The translations under genes and the position numbers were made by a program. Shown piece by piece: positions 6,210-8,281 of a DNA stretch of 8,281 nt (within the stretch, counting starts at the first letter, position 1; every line of letters begins with the position of its first letter). The stretch is taken from assembly GCA_050014815.1 (NCBI GenBank), contig JBEKCP010000250.1:1-8281 (forward strand). The letters are read 5' to 3'. The notes beneath the pieces are model-generated. The model worked only from the letters and a program-made list of their open reading frames with translations. It was not told the origin of the DNA and did no database searches. The DNA comes from JBEKCP01 sp050014815. GTDB taxonomy: Bacteria > Planctomycetota > Planctomycetia > Pirellulales > Thermoguttaceae.

Positions 6210-6251
6210 ATTGAAGATCGGGGTGGGAACCCCCTGATCCGGAGCCATCGC

Positions 6252-6599
6252 GTGAAACTGGTGATTGCCGTCATTCAGCCGACCAAGCTCAACGCGGTCC
6301 GGGAGGCCCTCCAGAAGATCGAGGTCACCCGGCTGACGGTCTGCGATGCCCAGGGGTTCGGGCGGCAGCGGGGGCGGACGGAGATGTACCGCGGCCACGA
6401 GTATACGACGAGGCTGCTGCGGAAGATTGCGCTGGAGATTGTCGTCAACGACGATTTCCTGGAGCGGACGCTCAGCACGATTATCGACGTTGCGCGGACC
6501 GGGCCCGAGGGCAACATCGGCGACGGCAAGATATTCATTCTTCCGGCGATGGAAGCGATTCAGATCGGCGACGGCAAGCGGGGGAAGGGCGCCGTCTGA
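6252..6599 (+). CDS. glnB: P-II family nitrogen regulatory protein with altered nucleotide-binding loops
   Basis: 115 residues from a GTG at 6252, with GGAG 7 bases upstream. The longer reading frame from an ATG at 6102 begins inside an inverted repeat and is rejected. P-II proteins are cytoplasmic trimers that sense 2-oxoglutarate and ATP/ADP and control glutamine synthetase, ammonium channels and other targets. The N terminus VKLVIAVIQPTKLNAVREAL, the T-loop GFGRQRGRTEMYRGHEY (35-51) and K58 align with E. coli GlnB without gaps. R38, Q39, K58 and the uridylylation tyrosine Y51 are kept. Two departures: the B-loop reads TGPEGNIGDGK (83-93), three residues longer than E. coli TGKIGDGK, and the arginines matching E. 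coli R101 and R103 are Q104 and G106. No ammonium transporter or glnA is adjacent, so the GlnB/GlnK choice is open; the symbol is used for the family. Confidence 0.93.
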   Translation: MKLVIAVIQPTKLNAVREALQKIEVTRLTVCDAQGFGRQRGRTEMYRGHEYTTRLLRKIALEIVVNDDFLERTLSTIIDVARTGPEGNIGDGKIFILPAMEAIQIGDGKRGKGAV

Positions 6600-6604
6600 G
6601 CCGG

Positions 6605-6642
6605 CCCTCACCCCCTGCCCCTCTCCCGAAAAGGGCGAGGGG
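6605..6642. repeat. Palindromic intergenic repeat and likely 3'-end hairpin
   Basis: 6618-6627 (cccctctccc) pairs with 6633-6642 (gggcgagggg) around the loop gaaaa: 10 pairs, one of them a G-U or A-C type mismatch depending on strand. It is preceded by ccctcacccc. It sits between the convergent P-II and membrane-protein stops (6599 and 6651), so both transcripts could end in it, although neither side has a T-tract. CCCTCACCCC...CCCTCTCCC-type repeats are, as I recall, spread between genes in many bacteria. Confidence 0.7.
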
Positions 6643-6650
6643 AGTCCGAG

Positions 6651-7934
6651 CTATCCCTCCGCTTGCGGCTGTGCCGGCCCCTCCGCTTGCGGTTTCGCGG
6701 CGGCCTCGCCGGCCGCGGGGGCGTCGGCCACCGTGGGGGCCCCGGCGGCGTCGGTCGCCAGCGGCGGCAAGTTGAACTGCTTCTCGCTCTCGTCGGCTTC
6801 GAGGAAGACTTCGTCCATCTCGGTGGCGTCCACGTCCCGCCGGAGCAGATAGTAGATCACGGTGGAGGCGGTCCAGAAGTAGCTGTAGAAGTATCCCAAG
6901 GCGAGCCACTTGATCCAGCCGGCCCAGAACCTCATCACGGCGACCCCGGCCCCGCCGGCTCCGTCCAGTTCGAGGCTTGTCCACCCCTGGACTCCGCTTC
7001 CCCAACTGGTGCCCCACTCGGCGAGCCAAATAACGGCCCCGGCGAAGTTTTCGACCACGAGCCAGCCGAGCAGGCCAAGCACTGCGGCGACCAGCACGTA
7101 GAACAGGTACCGCAAGGGCCGCTGGAAGACATAGGCGTAGGTCCGGCTCAGCGCGTCGAACGTATCGGTGCCTTCGACGCTGATGGTCGCCCACATCAGG
7201 GGCCAACCGAAGATGAGTCCTACCAGCAAGATCGCCATGACCAGCCCGCCCACCAGCGCCAGCGGCCAGACGAGGCCGACCAACAGGAGAGTCGGGGGCC
7301 ATCGCATGAGGAGTCCGGCCACCAGGAGCGGGAGCACGGCCAGGGCGATGCCCATCAGGGGAAACAGCGGCGCGCCGAAATAGGAAAGCCACTTGGACGC
7401 GGCCCAGCGGAGCGACTCGCCCCAGCCGACTTGTTCCTCGGACGCCAGTTGCACGGCGGCGATCCGGGTAATGGCGCCGCCGAAAAACGCCCACACCGCC
7501 AGACTCCATAGGGCCGACAGGATGCAGCCCAACAGGGCGGTCGCGGTCATCTCCTTCTCGACGAAAATCCTCCAGATCGGCCGGCTCAACTGCGTCCACG
7601 TCCCCAGCATCGGACCGCTCGTCTGCCATGTGGACCGTGGCTGGCCGAGCTCCACCACGGGCTCCGACAACAGCGGCGGCGCGGGCGGGGTACGAACGGC
7701 CCCGTCGATCACCATCCAAGGGGTGGCATTCTGAAAATCAGACGCCCAAAACCCGCCGGACCAGACGACCCCGTCGATACACCACCACCCCAACAGTGTC
7801 AGCAGGATGCCGGACGCGCCGTACACCAGCAGCCGGAGCGTGACAGCCAGGCGGAAACTCCGCAAAATGCTCAGCCACGGACATACCTCCGACCAACGAA
7901 TCGAACACAGTGTGACCCCATCGTGCTCTGACAT
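6651..7934 (-). CDS. Multi-pass membrane protein of unknown function
   Basis: 427 residues; no named family recognised. The ATG at 7934 (MSEHDGVTLCSIRW) is chosen because GGAAAGG lies 8 bases upstream. An in-frame GTG at 8000 is inside an inverted repeat and is rejected. About six or seven hydrophobic segments are visible: roughly 33-51, 131-153, 184-208, 214-248 (possibly two), 276-298 and 334-364. Between the first and second is a region of about 75 residues with Trp and Pro (FWASDFQNATPWMVIDG), probably outside the cytoplasm. The most motif-like part is EGTDTFDALSRTYAYVFQRP (254-273) after GWPLMW, resembling the cytoplasmic loops seen in several uncharacterised integral membrane families. 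The tail (365-427) is hydrophilic: an acidic part (DATEMDEVFLEADESEKQ), then Ala/Pro-rich sequence ending in an 8-residue repeat. No catalytic motif is seen. It has its own strong promoter. Confidence 0.8.
   Translation of the reverse strand: MSEHDGVTLCSIRWSEVCPWLSILRSFRLAVTLRLLVYGASGILLTLLGWWCIDGVVWSGGFWASDFQNATPWMVIDGAVRTPPAPPLLSEPVVELGQPRSTWQTSGPMLGTWTQLSRPIWRIFVEKEMTATALLGCILSALWSLAVWAFFGGAITRIAAVQLASEEQVGWGESLRWAASKWLSYFGAPLFPLMGIALAVLPLLVAGLLMRWPPTLLLVGLVWPLALVGGLVMAILLVGLIFGWPLMWATISVEGTDTFDALSRTYAYVFQRPLRYLFYVLVAAVLGLLGWLVVENFAGAVIWLAEWGTSWGSGVQGWTSLELDGAGGAGVAVMRFWAGWIKWLALGYFYSYFWTASTVIYYLLRRDVDATEMDEVFLEADESEKQFNLPPLATDAAGAPTVADAPAAGEAAAKPQAEGPAQPQAEG
6655..6692 (-). repeat. Short tandem coding repeat at the membrane protein C terminus
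   Basis: ccctccgcttgcgg occurs at 6655-6668 and 6679-6692, a period of 24 bases. It gives the repeated PQAEG at the end of the chain (KPQAEGPAQPQAEG). It preserves the frame. Confidence 0.7.
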
Positions 7935-7970
7935 GGCATGAACCTTTCCAGCGACCGAGGGTTGTAGATT

Positions 7971-8005
7971 GTAGGGTGGGTCGAGCGAAGCGAGCCCCAC
8001 CCTAC
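7971..8005. repeat. Inverted repeat in the leader of the membrane protein gene
   Basis: gtagggtggg (7971-7980) and cccaccctac (7996-8005) are perfect 10-base reverse complements around the 15-base loop tcgagcgaagcgagc. It lies between the candidate -10 box (8028-8023) and the ribosome binding site of the membrane-protein gene, so it would be transcribed as a leader hairpin. I recall GGTGGGTCGAGCGAAGCGAG-type repeats in many environmental bacteria including planctomycetes; not verified. A GTG inside it (8000) makes a false upstream start. Confidence 0.8.
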
Positions 8006-8022
8006 CTTCTGGACATGGCCAA

Positions 8023-8050
8023 ATTATACGAAAATGGGGGATTCGTGCAA
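8023..8050 (-). promoter_or_regulatory. Candidate promoter of the membrane protein gene
   Basis: On the minus strand TTGCAC (8050-8045) is followed after 16 bases by a perfect TATAAT (8028-8023). Transcription would start near 8016, giving a leader of about 80 bases that contains the 7971-8005 inverted repeat. It lies in the gap after the upstream minus-strand gene ends at 8067. Confidence 0.5.
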
Positions 8051-8066
8051 GCAGGGCAACGAGAAC

Positions 8067-8281
8067 CTAGGACTTTCTCCGAAAGGGCTGCTGCAATGCC
8101 GCCACGCAGAACTCCCGCCGGTCAAATTGCAGTTGCCTCGCACGGACCACGTTGTAACCCCAGCCGCGGATCCGGTCGAGGTATTCGGGCACCTGCCCCA
8201 CGAGCGTCCACTCCGGCAACTTGAGCGTCAAGAGCAGGCCGCGAACGCTCACCTCCGGATGGGTGACGATGGACTGGACCA
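8067..8281 (-). CDS. rlmM: C-terminal end of an RlmM-like 23S rRNA 2'-O-methyltransferase (partial)
   Basis: Only the last 70 residues are in the window; the gene continues past 8281. The frame stays open to the edge, so the GTG at 8252 is an internal valine and not the start. The visible part has LLLTLKLPEW, then a helix with VGQVPEYLDRIRGWG, then VRARQLQFDRREFCVAAL. E. coli RlmM ends with a similar order: a VNLKLP strand, a helix, and ARQLYHDREEVTVHV. RlmM is an FtsJ-type, SAM-dependent enzyme that methylates the 2'-O of C2498 in 23S rRNA. The SAM-binding motifs lie outside the window and cannot be checked, so a related FtsJ-like methyltransferase is possible. The stop is 132 bases before the next gene on the same strand. 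Confidence 0.6.
   Translation of the reverse strand, partial: VQSIVTHPEVSVRGLLLTLKLPEWTLVGQVPEYLDRIRGWGYNVVRARQLQFDRREFCVAALQQPFRRKS

Noticed and set aside
6535..7719. A 394-codon Arg-rich frame on the minus strand overlapping the membrane protein gene in another frame
   Set aside because: Composition is typical of an out-of-frame read of GC-rich DNA; the overlapping frame has clear membrane segments, a Shine-Dalgarno and a promoter.
1..8281. A defence island, prophage, transposon or biosynthetic cluster
   Set aside because: No integrase, transposase, nuclease, toxin-antitoxin or phage-structural motif was found. The recognisable genes are housekeeping or envelope functions.

Overview
The window is GC-rich chromosomal DNA from a bacterium, most likely a planctomycete of the Pirellulales type. 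The basis is the protein style (long Pro/Ala/Arg-rich low-complexity segments, a lineage-style multi-pass membrane protein, a secreted CxxCH protein with a 'DDCHVIFHP' type heme site) and several short palindromic intergenic repeats of the kind I recall as abundant in such genomes. The lineage call is inference and was not searched.

Layout. 1-235: a strong inverted repeat and a candidate promoter. 236-1219 (+): an unrecognised, largely disordered protein with a heptad segment, Arg clusters and an RGG tail. 1228-2073 (-): a secreted cytochrome c'-like protein with one C-terminal CxxCH, convergent with the first gene with only 8 bases between. 2163-2207 (-): a Rho-independent terminator. 2247-2675 (-): a small Pro/Lys/Glu-rich lipoprotein. 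2676-2957: a divergent intergenic region with promoters for the lipoprotein and purM and an unexplained dyad. 2958-4028 (+): purM. 4067-4170: inverted repeats that run into the 3' end of the next gene. 4147-6009 (-): a DsbD-family thiol:disulfide interchange protein. 6010-6251: a divergent region with an inverted repeat. 6252-6599 (+): a P-II signal protein (GlnB family). 6605-6642: a palindromic repeat between convergent genes. 6651-7934 (-): a multi-pass membrane protein of unknown function. 7935-8066: its leader, holding another inverted repeat below a perfect TATAAT box. 8067 to the window edge (-): the C-terminal end of an RlmM-like 23S rRNA methyltransferase.

How the genes relate. They look mostly monocistronic: strands alternate and most genes have their own candidate promoter. 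purM (purine synthesis), the P-II protein (nitrogen/energy signalling) and the rRNA methyltransferase are housekeeping genes. DsbD would carry reducing power across the membrane and could help keep heme-site cysteines reduced for c-type cytochromes such as the 1228-2073 product, but nothing in the sequence shows that the two are coupled.

I found no CRISPR array, transposase, phage gene, tRNA, rRNA or defence cassette. The points most worth a second look are the P-II protein (three extra residues in the nucleotide-binding B-loop and loss of two usually conserved arginines), the five distinct inverted-repeat sequences at gene borders, an inverted repeat inside the transcribed leader of the membrane protein, and the shared translation-start and signal-peptide segment of two neighbouring secreted proteins.
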